A stretch of DNA of 64,000 bases from Atribacter laminatus (GCF_015775515.1 NZ_CP065383.1:558001-622000), one strand, 5' to 3'; numbered from the stretch's first letter, positions 8,071 through 17,713 are shown. A program made the numbers and translations. The notes: a model not told the origin generated them from the letters alone.

Positions 8071-9169
8071 CTAAACCTGTCCTTGCCAATCCATTCGAAG
8101 ATAAGCATCGATAAAATCATCAATTTCTCCATCCATAACTCTTTGAACATTACCAACTTCATAGTTAGTCCGATGGTCTTTAATCATACTATAGGGCTGG
8201 AAGACATAACTCCGAATTTGATTCCCCCAAGCTATTTCCTTTTGCTCGCCCTTCATTTCCAAAATTTTCTCGTCATGCTCTTTTTTCATGAGTTCATAAA
8301 GTCTAGCTCGTAAAATCCTCATCGCAACCGCTTTATTTTGATGCTGTGATCGTTCATTCTGGCATTGAACAATCAAACCACTGGGAAGATGAACTATTCT
8401 CACCGCCGAATCGGTTGTATTCACATGCTGCCCACCACGACCTCCAGCTCGGAAAGTCTCAATTCTTAAATCCTGTGGGTTAATTTCGATGTCAATTTCT
8501 TCACTTACCTCGGGAATAACATCCACCAAGGCAAAAGTTGTATGACGCCTTCGGTTGGCATCAAAGGGAGAAATCCTCACCAGCCGATGGATCCCACTTT
8601 CTGATTTAAGGTAACCGTAAGCATATTGGCCCTGCACTAAAAAAGTAATGTGTTTTAAGCCAACCTCTTCTCCCTCTAAAACATCGGTCACGTTTACATC
8701 AAATTTTTTTCTTTCACAGAAACGACTGTACATTCGAAACAACATCTGAACCCAATCTTGAGATTCGGTTCCGCCAGCTCCCGAATGAATAGTTATAATC
8801 GAATTGCTTTGGTCTTCTTGATTTCGGAACAATAATCGGATATCCAGATCTTCAACTTTTTCCGAAAGGTCATGGATATCTTTTTCAAGATCGGAATACT
8901 CCTCATCATCAGGAGTGAGAATCTCTTGGAGCTCAACTGTCTGCTGATATTCATTTTTCAAGCTTTCGTATTCCTCTATTATACTTTTATATTTTTTATA
9001 ATCTTGTAATTCCCTTTCGTTTTGGGTGTTACTCCAAAAATCAGGGGAAGTCATTTTTTTCTCAATTTGTTTAACTTTTAATTGTATTTGTTCTTCTTCA
9101 AAGATATTCTCCTATTTCGTTAAGCTTGTGTCGAATAGTACTGAATTCAACAGAAATGTCAATCGCCAT
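8071..9169 (-). CDS. prfB: peptide chain release factor 2 (programmed +1 frameshift)
   Basis: RF2 recognises UAA/UGA stops and releases the nascent peptide. The long frame (from 9054) carries the GGQ catalytic loop (RAGGRGGQHVNTTDSAVR) and LYSRF/DVLEG segments, but it lacks the usual N-terminus. Upstream, an ATG at 9169 behind AGGAGG opens a 23-codon frame (MAIDISVEFSTIRHKLNEIG...) that ends at CTT TGA (stop at 9098-9100) after an internal Shine-Dalgarno-like AGGAGA. A +1 shift on CTT-T joins it to EEEQIQLKVKQIEKKMTSPD. The product is 365 residues, the normal RF2 length. This is the known autoregulatory frameshift, in which low RF2 favours shifting. Confidence 0.95.
9098..9112 (-). promoter_or_regulatory. 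prfB programmed frameshift site
   Basis: On the minus strand the order is an AGGAGA-like internal ribosome site, then TAT CTT TGA A. CTT TGA is the canonical slippery/stop pair of bacterial prfB genes. The zero frame stops at TGA; the +1 frame continues with GAA GAA GAA into the RF2 body. Confidence 0.93.
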
Positions 9170-9364
9170 TATCTAAAACCTCCTAAAAAATTATCGAATC
9201 TTAATTTTTCTTTTAGGGAAAAAATCCTTCTTTAATTCCCTTTTAGTAAATATAAACCAAATAAGACTTTTTGTCTTCTGATTCCTGTTTGCTTTCCAAC
9301 CATCACTCCATTTACAAGACAGAATAAGCAAAAATTGTTTCAAAATATTCTTGAACAACCAAGT

Positions 9365-12034
9365 TTATTTTCCACAGCAGTACTTATACTTTTTTCCACT
9401 CCCACAAGGGCAGGGATCATTGCGACCAATTTTTCCCTTTTTTGTAACTTCTGTTTTCCGGTTTTCCGAAGATGGAGCCTGATTAGTCCGAACCGTTGAA
9501 GGTTGAACCGGACGATGGGAAGCAGCTGGTTTCCCTCCTTCAGGTACCAGTCGAATCCGTAAAAGATATTTGACAATATCCTCTCGGATCTGCGCAATCA
9601 TATCATGAAACATATCAAAAGCTTCGATTTGATATTCAACAAATGGGTCTTTTTGACCAACCGCTCGAAGCCCAATACCCTCCCGAAGATGGTCCATATT
9701 ATGTAATTGTTCTTTCCAATATCCATCTACTACTCGTAAGCCAACAAATCTTTCCACTTCACGAAATACCTTATCATTTACCTCACTTACTTTTTGCTCA
9801 TAAATCTCTTTATAACGAGCAATTATTATTTTTTCTAATTCTTCTGGCTTGGCTTGGGAACGTTGTTCCACGGGAATTCCATGACCAAAACCAAAAAGGT
9901 CAAAAAGACGGTGATCAAAACCATCCCAATCCCATTCCTCAGGATAGGTTTTTTCTAAAGCATAAGTTCTCACACATTCGTGAACCACGTCATTTAACAT
10001 CTCAAAAATTAACGGACGCAGATTATCTTCGGTTAAGAGAGTTCGTCTTTGATTATAAATGACCTCTCTTTGTTTATTCATGACATCATCATATTGCAGA
10101 AGAGTTTTTCGGATATTAAAATGATACCCCTCTACTTTCTTTTGAGCTCCTTCAATCGCCCGAGTGACTAACCCATGTTCAATGGGAACTCCTTCCTCAA
10201 CACCAAATTTATCCATAATGCCAGATATTCTTTCAGAACCAAAAAGTCTTAAAAGATCGTCTTCCATGGAAAGAAAAAAACGTGACGAACCTGGATCTCC
10301 TTGTCGACCCGCTCGTCCGCGTAATTGATTGTCAATGCGCCGACTTTCATGACGTTCAGTACCAATGACGTGCAATCCTCCTTTTTCAACCACAAAAGTA
10401 TGTTCTTCTCCGGCAATTTTTTGGAATTTTTGAACAAGTTGTTGAAGCTGATTCTGTTGGTCAGGATTGAGATCAAATTCCAGACTGTGCCCTTGGCTAG
10501 TTAACTCTTCTCGAGCTAGATATTCGGGATTACCACCTAGAATAATATCAGTCCCTCTCCCCGCCATGTTGGTTGAAATGGTTACTGCCCCTTTTCTTCC
10601 AGCCTGAGCAATTATTGCTGCTTCTCTTTCATGATTTTTCGCATTTAATACCTGATGAGGAATTTTCTTTTTTTCCAACATTCGACTTAATTTTTCAGAT
10701 TTTTCTATAGATATGGTTCCGACCAACATCGGACGTCCTTCTTGATGCCATTTTTCAATCTCTTCAACCACGGCTTCAAACTTCTCTTTTTCAGTACGAT
10801 ATATTACATCCGGGTAATTGGTCCGTTTAAGAGGCATATTGGTAGGAATAACTACAACTGGCATACCATAGGTATAAACGAATTCATCTTCCTCGGTCTT
10901 TGCTGTTCCAGTCATTCCGCAAATCTTGTCATACATACGAAAATAATTTTGGTAGGTTACCGAGGCGAGTGTTTGGTTTTCATTTGCTACTTGTACATTT
11001 TCTTTCGCTTCTATTGCTTGATGGAGACCATCGCTATAACGCCGACCCTCCATAAGCCGTCCGGTAAATTCATCAACAATAATCACTTCACCGTTTCTCA
11101 CAACATAATCTACATCTTTTTTATAAAGATGGTGAGCCCTTAAGGACTGTCGAACTCGCTGTTCAATTGAGTCTTTCCCCGCAGTATCATAGAGGTTGTC
11201 AACATGAAGAAGCTTCTCTACTTTGCTGATTCCTTCTTCGGTCAACCAAATGGATCGAGTTTTTTCTTCAAAGTCAAAGTCAACCGAGTGGGAAAGCTTT
11301 CGTGATACTCGATCAATTTTATAATATATTTCGGTCGAATCCTCTGCTGGTCCGGAAATGATGAGAGGTGTCCGGGCTTCATCAATTAAAATGCTATCTA
11401 CTTCATCGATGATTGCATAATTGAGCTCTCCTTGTACTATATCTTCCCGACGATGTGCCATGTTATCACGGAGATAATCGAACCCGTATTCAGTATTGGT
11501 TCCATACGTAATGTCACCGTGATATGCTTTTTTTCTCTCCTCAAAAGTTGAGGCATGTTGAATTAAACCAACTGTTAAGCCAAGAAATTCAAAAATTGGT
11601 CCCATCCAATATCGGTCACGACGGGCCAAATAATCATTTACCGTTACGATATGAACTCCCTTACCAGTCAGAGCATTCAAATAGGCAGGCATCGTAGCAA
11701 CTAATGTTTTACCCTCACCAGTTTGCATTTCAGCAATTTTTCCTTCATGTAATACGACTCCCCCGATAATTTGAACATCAAATGGTCTCATACCGGTAAC
11801 TCGACGAGCTGCTTCCCTCGCCACCGCAAAGGCCTCAACTAAGATATCGTCTAAGTTTTCTCCATTTTCTAAACGATTTTTAAAATAAGGAGTCTTATCG
11901 GCAAGCTCTTTATCGCTGAGGCGCGATATTTCCTTTTCAAAAGAATTAACTGGATCAACAAAGCGCTCAGTCACTTCTTTAAGAAATCGATCTTGAGATA
12001 TTTTCCCAAAATATTCTTTGATCAAACCAAACAT
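9365..12034 (-). CDS. secA: preprotein translocase ATPase SecA
   Basis: The 889-residue motor of the Sec pathway, which pushes unfolded preproteins through SecYEG. Walker A (MQTGEGKTL) lies near residue 100, the [19 protein letters not shown] block near 205, and the [13 protein letters not shown] helicase motif near 490. A C-terminal zinc-binding SEC-C tail reads [17 protein letters not shown]. The start at 12034 follows AGGAGG at six bases; an in-frame TTG at 12052 has no ribosome site. The gene precedes prfB with a 196-bp gap, a pairing common in bacteria. The SEC-C tail suggests SecB-like or ribosome contacts are retained. Confidence 0.97.
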   Translation of the reverse strand: MFGLIKEYFGKISQDRFLKEVTERFVDPVNSFEKEISRLSDKELADKTPYFKNRLENGENLDDILVEAFAVAREAARRVTGMRPFDVQIIGGVVLHEGKIAEMQTGEGKTLVATMPAYLNALTGKGVHIVTVNDYLARRDRYWMGPIFEFLGLTVGLIQHASTFEERKKAYHGDITYGTNTEYGFDYLRDNMAHRREDIVQGELNYAIIDEVDSILIDEARTPLIISGPAEDSTEIYYKIDRVSRKLSHSVDFDFEEKTRSIWLTEEGISKVEKLLHVDNLYDTAGKDSIEQRVRQSLRAHHLYKKDVDYVVRNGEVIIVDEFTGRLMEGRRYSDGLHQAIEAKENVQVANENQTLASVTYQNYFRMYDKICGMTGTAKTEEDEFVYTYGMPVVVIPTNMPLKRTNYPDVIYRTEKEKFEAVVEEIEKWHQEGRPMLVGTISIEKSEKLSRMLEKKKIPHQVLNAKNHEREAAIIAQAGRKGAVTISTNMAGRGTDIILGGNPEYLAREELTSQGHSLEFDLNPDQQNQLQQLVQKFQKIAGEEHTFVVEKGGLHVIGTERHESRRIDNQLRGRAGRQGDPGSSRFFLSMEDDLLRLFGSERISGIMDKFGVEEGVPIEHGLVTRAIEGAQKKVEGYHFNIRKTLLQYDDVMNKQREVIYNQRRTLLTEDNLRPLIFEMLNDVVHECVRTYALEKTYPEEWDWDGFDHRLFDLFGFGHGIPVEQRSQAKPEELEKIIIARYKEIYEQKVSEVNDKVFREVERFVGLRVVDGYWKEQLHNMDHLREGIGLRAVGQKDPFVEYQIEAFDMFHDMIAQIREDIVKYLLRIRLVPEGGKPAASHRPVQPSTVRTNQAPSSENRKTEVTKKGKIGRNDPCPCGSGKKYKYCCGK

Positions 12035-12128
12035 TGAATGCCTCCTTGCCAATTTAAAAAGATCGTAAGTTGGCCGAAATGAAAACCCTCTTTTTCAGAT
12101 CTCCTGATAATCATACGAAGGCGAAATC

Positions 12129-12137
12129 ATTATATCA
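12129..12137 (-). promoter_or_regulatory. candidate extended -10 promoter of secA
   Basis: On the minus strand TGATATAAT forms an extended -10 (TGnTATAAT), giving a leader of about 85-90 nt before the secA ATG. No convincing -35 is seen, as is usual for extended -10 promoters. The rest of the 12035-12330 gap shows nothing else that I can support. Confidence 0.5.
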
Positions 12138-12330
12138 TACCCCCTTAGGTCTTCTAGAGTTCATTCTCTGAGTATAGCCCACCATGCGACTTGATAGCAT
12201 AAGAAATGAATTAAGGTTTTTTAATGAAGTCTTTATTAAAAAAGTTAGGTATCGTAGCAAGGCTATTTTAAAAAACTTTTGTAAGGACTTAATTTATCGA
12301 GCTCGTAGATGGATTTTCAGGATTGGAGAG

Positions 12331-12873
12331 TTAACTGGGATATTCCTTTCTCATATAAAATATGATGAAAGCTATTAAACCAATGCCTAATAAATAATCA
12401 CCAATACTGATTACAAAAGGGCGGCGCATGATAATCGAATAATAGGGAAGAGTATCACCCAAAAAAGGAAGTCGGGTAGACGCTTTGAGGAGAGTATAAT
12501 CGAGATAAAGGCCACTTTCTAAATGAGCTGCTAAATCATTGAGTTGAAGTCTTTGAACCATTGGAAGCCAAACCGGCATCATCCCTCGATTAAAAACAAT
12601 AACCAGGATATTGAGAAATGCCCCAACTGAGACAATTTTCATTCCATAAGATTTATAACTAAAAAGGGTCCCAATAAAAACAATAATCATACCAATAATA
12701 TTGAACCATTGAAAAGATGATTCGGAGAAATACGGGCCAATAAACTTCACAACAAAGCCCAATACAATAAGCCATAAATAAGGAATGTTGGCTTGCTTTA
12801 GATTACGGAAGTTTCCATGACTGATAAAACCTACGATGATACCAATTAAAACAAAATCAGCCAGCAACTTCAA
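12331..12873 (-). CDS. DUF5317 family membrane protein
   Basis: A 180-residue protein with about five hydrophobic segments and the 'FNRGMMPVWLP' motif characteristic of DUF5317, a family of unknown function found mainly in Firmicutes-like bacteria. It overlaps the end of the upstream HD-GYP gene by 17 bp, so the two are translationally linked and probably act together. The start is a TTG at 12873; a second TTG at 12867 has better spacing (nine bases) to the AGGAGG site, so the product may be two residues shorter. No catalytic residues are apparent. Confidence 0.82.
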   Translation of the reverse strand: MKLLADFVLIGIIVGFISHGNFRNLKQANIPYLWLIVLGFVVKFIGPYFSESSFQWFNIIGMIIVFIGTLFSYKSYGMKIVSVGAFLNILVIVFNRGMMPVWLPMVQRLQLNDLAAHLESGLYLDYTLLKASTRLPFLGDTLPYYSIIMRRPFVISIGDYLLGIGLIAFIIFYMRKEYPS

Positions 12874-14107
12874 AGCCCTCCTGCAAAATCTCTTTTAGAG
12901 CATTTATGACCTTCATATCATAATACTGGTTTCCTTCATTTTCCATGATAGTTAAGGCTTCTTCTACTGAATACGCTTTACGATAGGGCCGGTCGGAAGT
13001 TAAAGCTTCAAAAACATCAGCCACAGCCAATATAAGAGATTCAATAGGAAGGTCAGTCTGCTTCTTTCCATCGGGATAGCCACTTCCATTACATCTCTCA
13101 TGGTGAGATCGAATTAAACCGGCGATCTCCTTTAAAAAGTCGACTTTGGAAACTATATCAAAACCTATAACCGGATGCTGTTTAACAATGATATACTCTC
13201 CTTCAGTAAGAGGACCAGGCTTTCTTAAAATTGCGTCTTCAATTCCAATTTTCCCAACATCATGAAGCAAGGCTGCGTATTCAATCGTTTCACGCTTTTT
13301 ATCCGATAGATTTAGTTTTTCAGCAATCGCCAGTGAAACTTTTGCTACTCGATCAGAATGACCTTGAGTGTATGGATCCTTAGCATCCAGCGCTGCAGTG
13401 AGAGCCCGTAATAATTCAAGATGGACTTTTTTGGTTTCAACATAAAGTTTAAATGAGTATCTAGCTATCATCAGAGGAAATAAGAATAAAAATAATCCCA
13501 CGTAACCAATTCGTAAATATATCAAGTAAAGCAACAGCGAATAAGGGAAAAGTCCAAAATACTGTAGGAGGATTCCATTGACATCTTTTTTCCATAAAAC
13601 CGGAATCGGTATGCCAGTACTTAAAGAAATGACCATGACGACCAAGAAAGCATTGCTTAGGAAAAAAACTAATATGGAAATGACAATGGCTATATAAAAA
13701 GTAAGCTGATTCCAAGTATAAGAATAACCCCCAAGGAGTTGAAAAACATACCCAGAAAGAAAAGCTGATATAGCAAATTGAGCTCCATTAAAGAGACTTT
13801 TTTGCCAACCTGTTTTCATATAAATGATAACATTTCCAATAAAGGTAACAATCATTACCAAATAAGGGTTGGTTAGTAAAATAAAAGCATAAATTATAGC
13901 GAAACTAACCGATATTGATGTATGGGGAGAAAGATGAATCGGTAAAGCTTCGGTAACTATTATTAATACCAGGAAGGTGATGATCTTAGCAAGAGGAAAA
14001 TGACTAAAATTAGTGGTTAAAAGTGAGTATAAAAATAATGCAATACCACAAATAATAACTGAATAAATATATAAATTTAATAGTTGCTTCTTTTTATCGG
14101 ACTTCAT
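12857..14107 (-). CDS. membrane-anchored HD-GYP domain protein (probable c-di-GMP phosphodiesterase)
   Basis: 416 residues. The N-terminal half (about 10-215) holds seven or eight membrane segments. The C-terminal half is an HD-GYP domain: HSDRVAKVS, LLHDVGKIGI, HHERCNGSGYPDG and VADVFEALTSDRPYR are all present, so the metal-binding histidines/aspartates and the GYP triad look intact. Such proteins hydrolyse cyclic di-GMP and signal through it; the membrane part resembles an MASE-type sensor, its ligand unknown. No Shine-Dalgarno is visible before the ATG. A 25-codon ORF with a strong ribosome site lies 48 bp upstream, so coupling or a regulatory leader is plausible. Confidence 0.9.
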   Translation of the reverse strand: MKSDKKKQLLNLYIYSVIICGIALFLYSLLTTNFSHFPLAKIITFLVLIIVTEALPIHLSPHTSISVSFAIIYAFILLTNPYLVMIVTFIGNVIIYMKTGWQKSLFNGAQFAISAFLSGYVFQLLGGYSYTWNQLTFYIAIVISILVFFLSNAFLVVMVISLSTGIPIPVLWKKDVNGILLQYFGLFPYSLLLYLIYLRIGYVGLFLFLFPLMIARYSFKLYVETKKVHLELLRALTAALDAKDPYTQGHSDRVAKVSLAIAEKLNLSDKKRETIEYAALLHDVGKIGIEDAILRKPGPLTEGEYIIVKQHPVIGFDIVSKVDFLKEIAGLIRSHHERCNGSGYPDGKKQTDLPIESLILAVADVFEALTSDRPYRKAYSVEEALTIMENEGNQYYDMKVINALKEILQEGFEVAG

Positions 14108-14155
14108 TCAAAATTTTAAAAAAGACGGCCAGGGCATTTCTAATGCAACTTCAGC

Positions 14156-14233
14156 TTATCTCCAATGGAAGCCAGCACCACTGGCTAACACAATGGCCAA
14201 AAGGCCAAGAAGAATGCTCAACAGTTTCTTCAT
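14156..14233 (-). CDS. 25-residue hydrophobic micropeptide upstream of HD-GYP gene
   Basis: An ATG at 14233 preceded by GGGAGGG (spacing about six) opens a 25-codon frame that starts MKKLLSILLGLLAIVLA and ends in GAGFHWR before TAA. It looks like a signal peptide or single membrane helix with a short aromatic tail. The ribosome site is stronger than that of the HD-GYP gene downstream. It could be a leader peptide, a secreted or membrane signalling peptide, or a small membrane partner of the HD-GYP sensor. I do not recognise a family. Evidence for translation is the ribosome site, start, and composition only. Confidence 0.55.
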   Translation of the reverse strand: MKKLLSILLGLLAIVLASGAGFHWR

Positions 14234-14239
14234 TCACAA

Positions 14240-14385
14240 GCCCTCCCTGCGATCATTCTCCATCTTTCTTCGCTATTTAAAGATGGGAAGGCCGCTCCGC
14301 TCTCTATTGACTCCTGGCCGCCTTTTCTTCTCCTTATAGTTCTATATCCAGAACATATGGACTGATACAAAATCGGCTATCAGCG
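14240..14385 (-). ncRNA. hairpin-rich leader upstream of micropeptide/HD-GYP operon
   Basis: On the minus strand a perfect eight-base-pair stem CCATCTTT/AAAGATGG with an 11-nt loop lies at about 14257-14283. A GC-rich segment bounded by GGCC repeats lies at about 14290-14322. A CTGATA/TATCAG stem lies at about 14362-14384. I compared the segment by eye with GEMM-I and GEMM-II cyclic di-GMP riboswitch motifs and saw no match. A structured 5' leader is supported by these stems; a ligand is not. Confidence 0.4.
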
Positions 14386-14439
14386 TTTCTTTCTTTTTGG
14401 ATTGCATTGAAAACTATTTTTGCTTATAATCACTCCTTT

Positions 14440-15126
14440 TTAATGCTCAGAAACGTTTTTTTCTAAATTTTCTTGATGGAAGGAATGATAATAATTCACC
14501 TTCCTATTTACGGCATCCAACGCTGATCGTGCAACGGTTTCATAGATTTCATCTCGAAGTAAAGCTGTACCTATCAAGGTCCCTTCGGTTTTTTCACAGT
14601 TTCGATAATCAACCAGACAAACCGCCACATCAAATTCACAATAATTATGAACTGTAACTCCACGTATGCAAAACAATGGGGTTGCAACAATTTGATTTAT
14701 ACAATCTATAACTGCTTGGGCAACTAACGAACACCGCTCTCTCTGGTCCCAGGCTTTGCTAGTCAGACAGGAATGATAAACCTTGTCAACGAGTTTGATT
14801 TCTACATCCGCCTGAAAATTATCACCGGTTTTTTTCCATCCAACCCCCCATAAAATAGGTCGTTCTTGGGTTACCGCCGTTTCGTGAGACGGTTCTTCTA
14901 AGTCGAAACTCACAACACTGATTTTTTTATGATCAATTTCAATACCAAAGCGAGCCTTTATAAGGGTCTCAATATCTCTAACTAATAATTTAGGCCCTTT
15001 GCTCCGATTGGATAAAACATGAACCTCAGTAATATTTGAGCCTTCTCCAACAATTTTTACATTTATAATACCGTCAATACAACTTATCGAGTCCTCTATA
15101 GTTTTAAAATCAACACGTTCGTTCAT
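14440..15126 (-). CDS. conserved protein of unknown function
   Basis: 228 residues, soluble, with no signal peptide. The N-terminal 80 residues (IVGEGSNITEVHVLSNRSKGPKLLVRDIETLIKARFGIEIDHKKISVV) have a pattern I have seen in uncharacterised actinobacterial and firmicute proteins, in which a short alpha/beta domain ends in a 'DHKKIS' block. The C-terminal part (about 95-210) is a second alpha/beta region with scattered cysteines. It lies 100 bp downstream of hpf in the same direction. I cannot assign a function. The ATG at 15126 follows GGTGGGG. Confidence 0.6.
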   Translation of the reverse strand: MNERVDFKTIEDSISCIDGIINVKIVGEGSNITEVHVLSNRSKGPKLLVRDIETLIKARFGIEIDHKKISVVSFDLEEPSHETAVTQERPILWGVGWKKTGDNFQADVEIKLVDKVYHSCLTSKAWDQRERCSLVAQAVIDCINQIVATPLFCIRGVTVHNYCEFDVAVCLVDYRNCEKTEGTLIGTALLRDEIYETVARSALDAVNRKVNYYHSFHQENLEKNVSEH

Positions 15127-15225
15127 AATTTCCCCACCTAAAAATTGTCTTTTTTATACTTTTTCATCAATAATGTTTTCCAATAATTGATAAATTTCCC
15201 TGGCTTATATTTTAACAATTAAAAG

Positions 15226-15774
15226 TTAATACACAGGATCAATTAAGCCGTAGTCTCCATCATTTCTTTTATAGAGAATTTGAACTTTATTATTATCCAT
15301 ATCTTTATACACGAAAAAAGAATGGCTGAGAAGTTCCATTTGTAAAATGGCATCTTCAACTGTCATAGGACGAAGTATAAATTCTTTAGTACGCACCAAC
15401 TTGCCAGGAATTTTTTCTTCGCTCTCAATTTGAGGAAGAATCTCATTGATTTCGATAGCCGAAAGAGCTTCTCCTGATTTCAAAGCACCTCGGCGAGCCA
15501 ATTTTTCTTTATAACGTTTTACCTGTCTTTCCAATTTATCATCGACAGTTTCGAAAGATGTCCTCCAATCGGGACCTTCTCCTTCGGCTCGAAGAACAAT
15601 CCCACTTGCTGTCATAGTAACTTCACTTTTAATTCGTCCTCGTACCAAACTGAAAACAACAGTTGCATCGATAAGCTTATGGAAAAACTTATCAAGTTTT
15701 GACAACTTTTTGGTCACATAATCTCTCATGAGGTCGTCGACACCGATATTTTTTCCTCGAACCACCACTTCCAT
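15226..15774 (-). CDS. hpf: ribosome hibernation promoting factor (long form)
   Basis: A 182-residue long-form HPF. The N-terminal S30AE domain (residues 1-105, MEVVVRGKNIGVDDLMRDYV) binds the 30S decoding region. The C-terminal domain (about 125-182, KEFILRPMTVEDAILQMELL...SHSFFVYKD) drives 100S ribosome dimerisation in stationary phase. The ATG follows AAGGAGG. It starts five bases after the PfkB kinase gene ends, so it is probably read through from the sugar-kinase genes, giving a possible link between carbon supply and ribosome storage. Confidence 0.95.
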   Translation of the reverse strand: MEVVVRGKNIGVDDLMRDYVTKKLSKLDKFFHKLIDATVVFSLVRGRIKSEVTMTASGIVLRAEGEGPDWRTSFETVDDKLERQVKRYKEKLARRGALKSGEALSAIEINEILPQIESEEKIPGKLVRTKEFILRPMTVEDAILQMELLSHSFFVYKDMDNNKVQILYKRNDGDYGLIDPVY

Positions 15775-15779
15775 CGCAG

Positions 15780-16733
15780 CTACCTCCTTTTAGATGAGTA
15801 ATATTTTTCAATGAAAATGTGCTCCATAAACTGGTGTGCCATATCCAGGTTAAACACCCCCGCTCCTGAACAAAAGGTATTGGCAAGCCCGCAGGCGGTT
15901 CCAAATAGAATGGCATCCTGTACATCAGCTTGTTGAGAAAGTTGAGCTACGACTCCTCCAACTAAGGTATCTCCCGATCCAATAGAAAATCCTCCACCCC
16001 TTAAAGTATTATCGGCTTTTACAATAAAAACTTCATCATGATATCCAACTACTAATCCTTTTGGCCCGTCGGATAAAATAATTAAGGGAATCTTCAGTTT
16101 TTGGAAACAATGTACTGCTTTTATTTTATCATCCAATGATAGAATAGCAAATCCTAATGCTTCTTCGGCTTCCTTTACATTAGGTTTAATTAAAAAAGGA
16201 ATTGAATTGAGAGCTAAAGAAAAAGGCAAACCAGAGCTATCAAGAACCGAATAAGCTTTTTTTTGCTGGGCAATATAGATGAGAGCCGAATAGAAATCTC
16301 TTCTTACTCCTCTTGGGAGTGAACCAGATAAGATGAGATAATCATCCGGCTTGAGTTGTTTTTCAATGCTATGGATTAAAGTGAGTGATGAACCAAAAGG
16401 AACCAGAGGGCCAATCTCGTTAACAACCGTATGTCGATTCATTTTTTCTTCGTGAATAACTGTGGTTAGACGAGTTTCTCCAAGAGTTGGCCAAGCATCA
16501 AAAGGAAGATACTCTTTGGATAAACCGTTCGCTACTTTGATTCCATTATCACCGCCAAGAAATAGATAGAGATGGCTATCAAAACCCATTGTCCGTATTG
16601 CTCGAGCAACATTAATTCCCTTTCCAGCAACCGTTACTTCAACCTGGGAAGCTCGATTCACTCCATCTAAATTGAGTTCGGTTAAAACGAGTAGTCGATC
16701 AAGGGCTGGATTGGCACAAACCACCAAAATCAC
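15780..16733 (-). CDS. PfkB family kinase, 1-phosphofructokinase/tagatose-6-phosphate kinase type
   Basis: 317 residues of the LacC/FruK subgroup: the N-terminus MILVVCANPALDRLLVL, then AGKGINVARAIRTMG at about 37-51, and the catalytic GSGDTLVGGVV near residue 255 with the base Asp. The subgroup phosphorylates fructose-1-phosphate or tagatose-6-phosphate at the remaining terminal position. GTG start at 16733 overlaps the stop of the fructokinase gene as GTGA, and GAGGAG precedes it. A fructokinase/phosphofructokinase pair without a PTS gene nearby suggests substrates arrive as free sugars or are made inside the cell. Confidence 0.87.
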   Translation of the reverse strand: MILVVCANPALDRLLVLTELNLDGVNRASQVEVTVAGKGINVARAIRTMGFDSHLYLFLGGDNGIKVANGLSKEYLPFDAWPTLGETRLTTVIHEEKMNRHTVVNEIGPLVPFGSSLTLIHSIEKQLKPDDYLILSGSLPRGVRRDFYSALIYIAQQKKAYSVLDSSGLPFSLALNSIPFLIKPNVKEAEEALGFAILSLDDKIKAVHCFQKLKIPLIILSDGPKGLVVGYHDEVFIVKADNTLRGGGFSIGSGDTLVGGVVAQLSQQADVQDAILFGTACGLANTFCSGAGVFNLDMAHQFMEHIFIEKYYSSKRR

Positions 16734-17713
16734 AAAGGATTCTCCTCAATAAAAATTTCAACTTCTTCTTGAGTTGGAAGAGCTGGAATTGCTCCCTTTT
16801 TCAAAGTCGTTAGAGCTCCTACAGCATTGGCACGACGACCTGCATAACGAAGCGTATCATCAGGAATGGGTTTCCTTTCTCTCAGGTCATTCCAAAACAT
16901 ATAAAGAGAACTGATCAATCCGGCTACAAAGCCATCTCCAGCTCCAGTAGTATCAACAGCATGAACCGGAAAGCCTTCTACGCGAAGTGATTTCTCTTGG
17001 TGAATAAGAATAGAACCTTCTTTCCCCAAGGTTATAATTACCAGTGCTAGATTATAGCTACGTTGTAAATATTGAATAGCTTCTTCAATAGTATTGGCTT
17101 CAGCAATAAACATCGCTTCTTCTTCGTTCAATTTTACAACATCAGATAGTTCTATACCAAGCCGCATTTTTTCCCGGGCTTCATCCAATGTTTTCCATAA
17201 GGCTGGCCGTAAATTCGGATCAAAAGATACTAAATATCCGTATTTACGAGCTAATTGAATAGCTTTAAAAGTCGCACTATTGGATGGTTCATGAGTCATG
17301 GTAATTGATCCAAAATGAAAAACACCGCTTCCAGAAAAAATCGAATCTATAATATCCGACTGATCCAAAAGCATGTCTGCCCCTGGGTCTCGGTAAAAAA
17401 CAAAATCCCTTTCACCCTCTTCAGTTAAAGAAACAAAGGCTAAAGTCGTTTTCGCCTTAGTCGTTGAAGTTAAATAATCGGTTTTCACGCCATTTTTATC
17501 TAAAGTCATTCTTAAAAAATCGCCAAAGGCATCTTTACCAATTTTTCCAATAAAATAGGTTTCAATGCCTAATTTTGATAAACCCACTGCCACATTAGCA
17601 GGGGCACCCCCTGGTGCTTTTTCAAAACCTGGTGCATCCCTTAAGGTTACACCATTTAAGGTAGAAACAAAATCAATTAAGAGTTCCCCTAAACAAATGG
17701 CTTTTTTATCCAA
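16730..17713 (-). CDS. fructokinase-like PfkB sugar kinase
   Basis: About 327 residues. The N-terminal CLGELLIDFVS, the substrate motif GGAPANVAVGLSKLG (about 36-50) and the C-terminal DTTGAGDGFVAGL with the catalytic Asp place it with ScrK-type fructokinases, which make fructose-6-phosphate from fructose and ATP. The start is taken as TTG at 17713, eight bases after AGGAGG; the GTG at 17722 would sit on top of that ribosome site. It is translationally coupled to the second PfkB kinase. A terminator-like hairpin separates it from xylB upstream. Confidence 0.87.
   Translation of the reverse strand: MDKKAICLGELLIDFVSTLNGVTLRDAPGFEKAPGGAPANVAVGLSKLGIETYFIGKIGKDAFGDFLRMTLDKNGVKTDYLTSTTKAKTTLAFVSLTEEGERDFVFYRDPGADMLLDQSDIIDSIFSGSGVFHFGSITMTHEPSNSATFKAIQLARKYGYLVSFDPNLRPALWKTLDEAREKMRLGIELSDVVKLNEEEAMFIAEANTIEEAIQYLQRSYNLALVIITLGKEGSILIHQEKSLRVEGFPVHAVDTTGAGDGFVAGLISSLYMFWNDLRERKPIPDDTLRYAGRRANAVGALTTLKKGAIPALPTQEEVEIFIEENPL

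Noticed and set aside
9643-10062. Long antisense frame in secA
   Set aside because: Shadow of secA codon usage; no start context.
12184-12378. 64-codon plus-strand frame in the gap before secA
   Set aside because: No ribosome site, overlaps the DUF5317 coding end, composition unlike nearby proteins.
14240-14385. GEMM-type cyclic di-GMP riboswitch
   Set aside because: Expected conserved loops were not found by eye; kept only as an unassigned structured leader.
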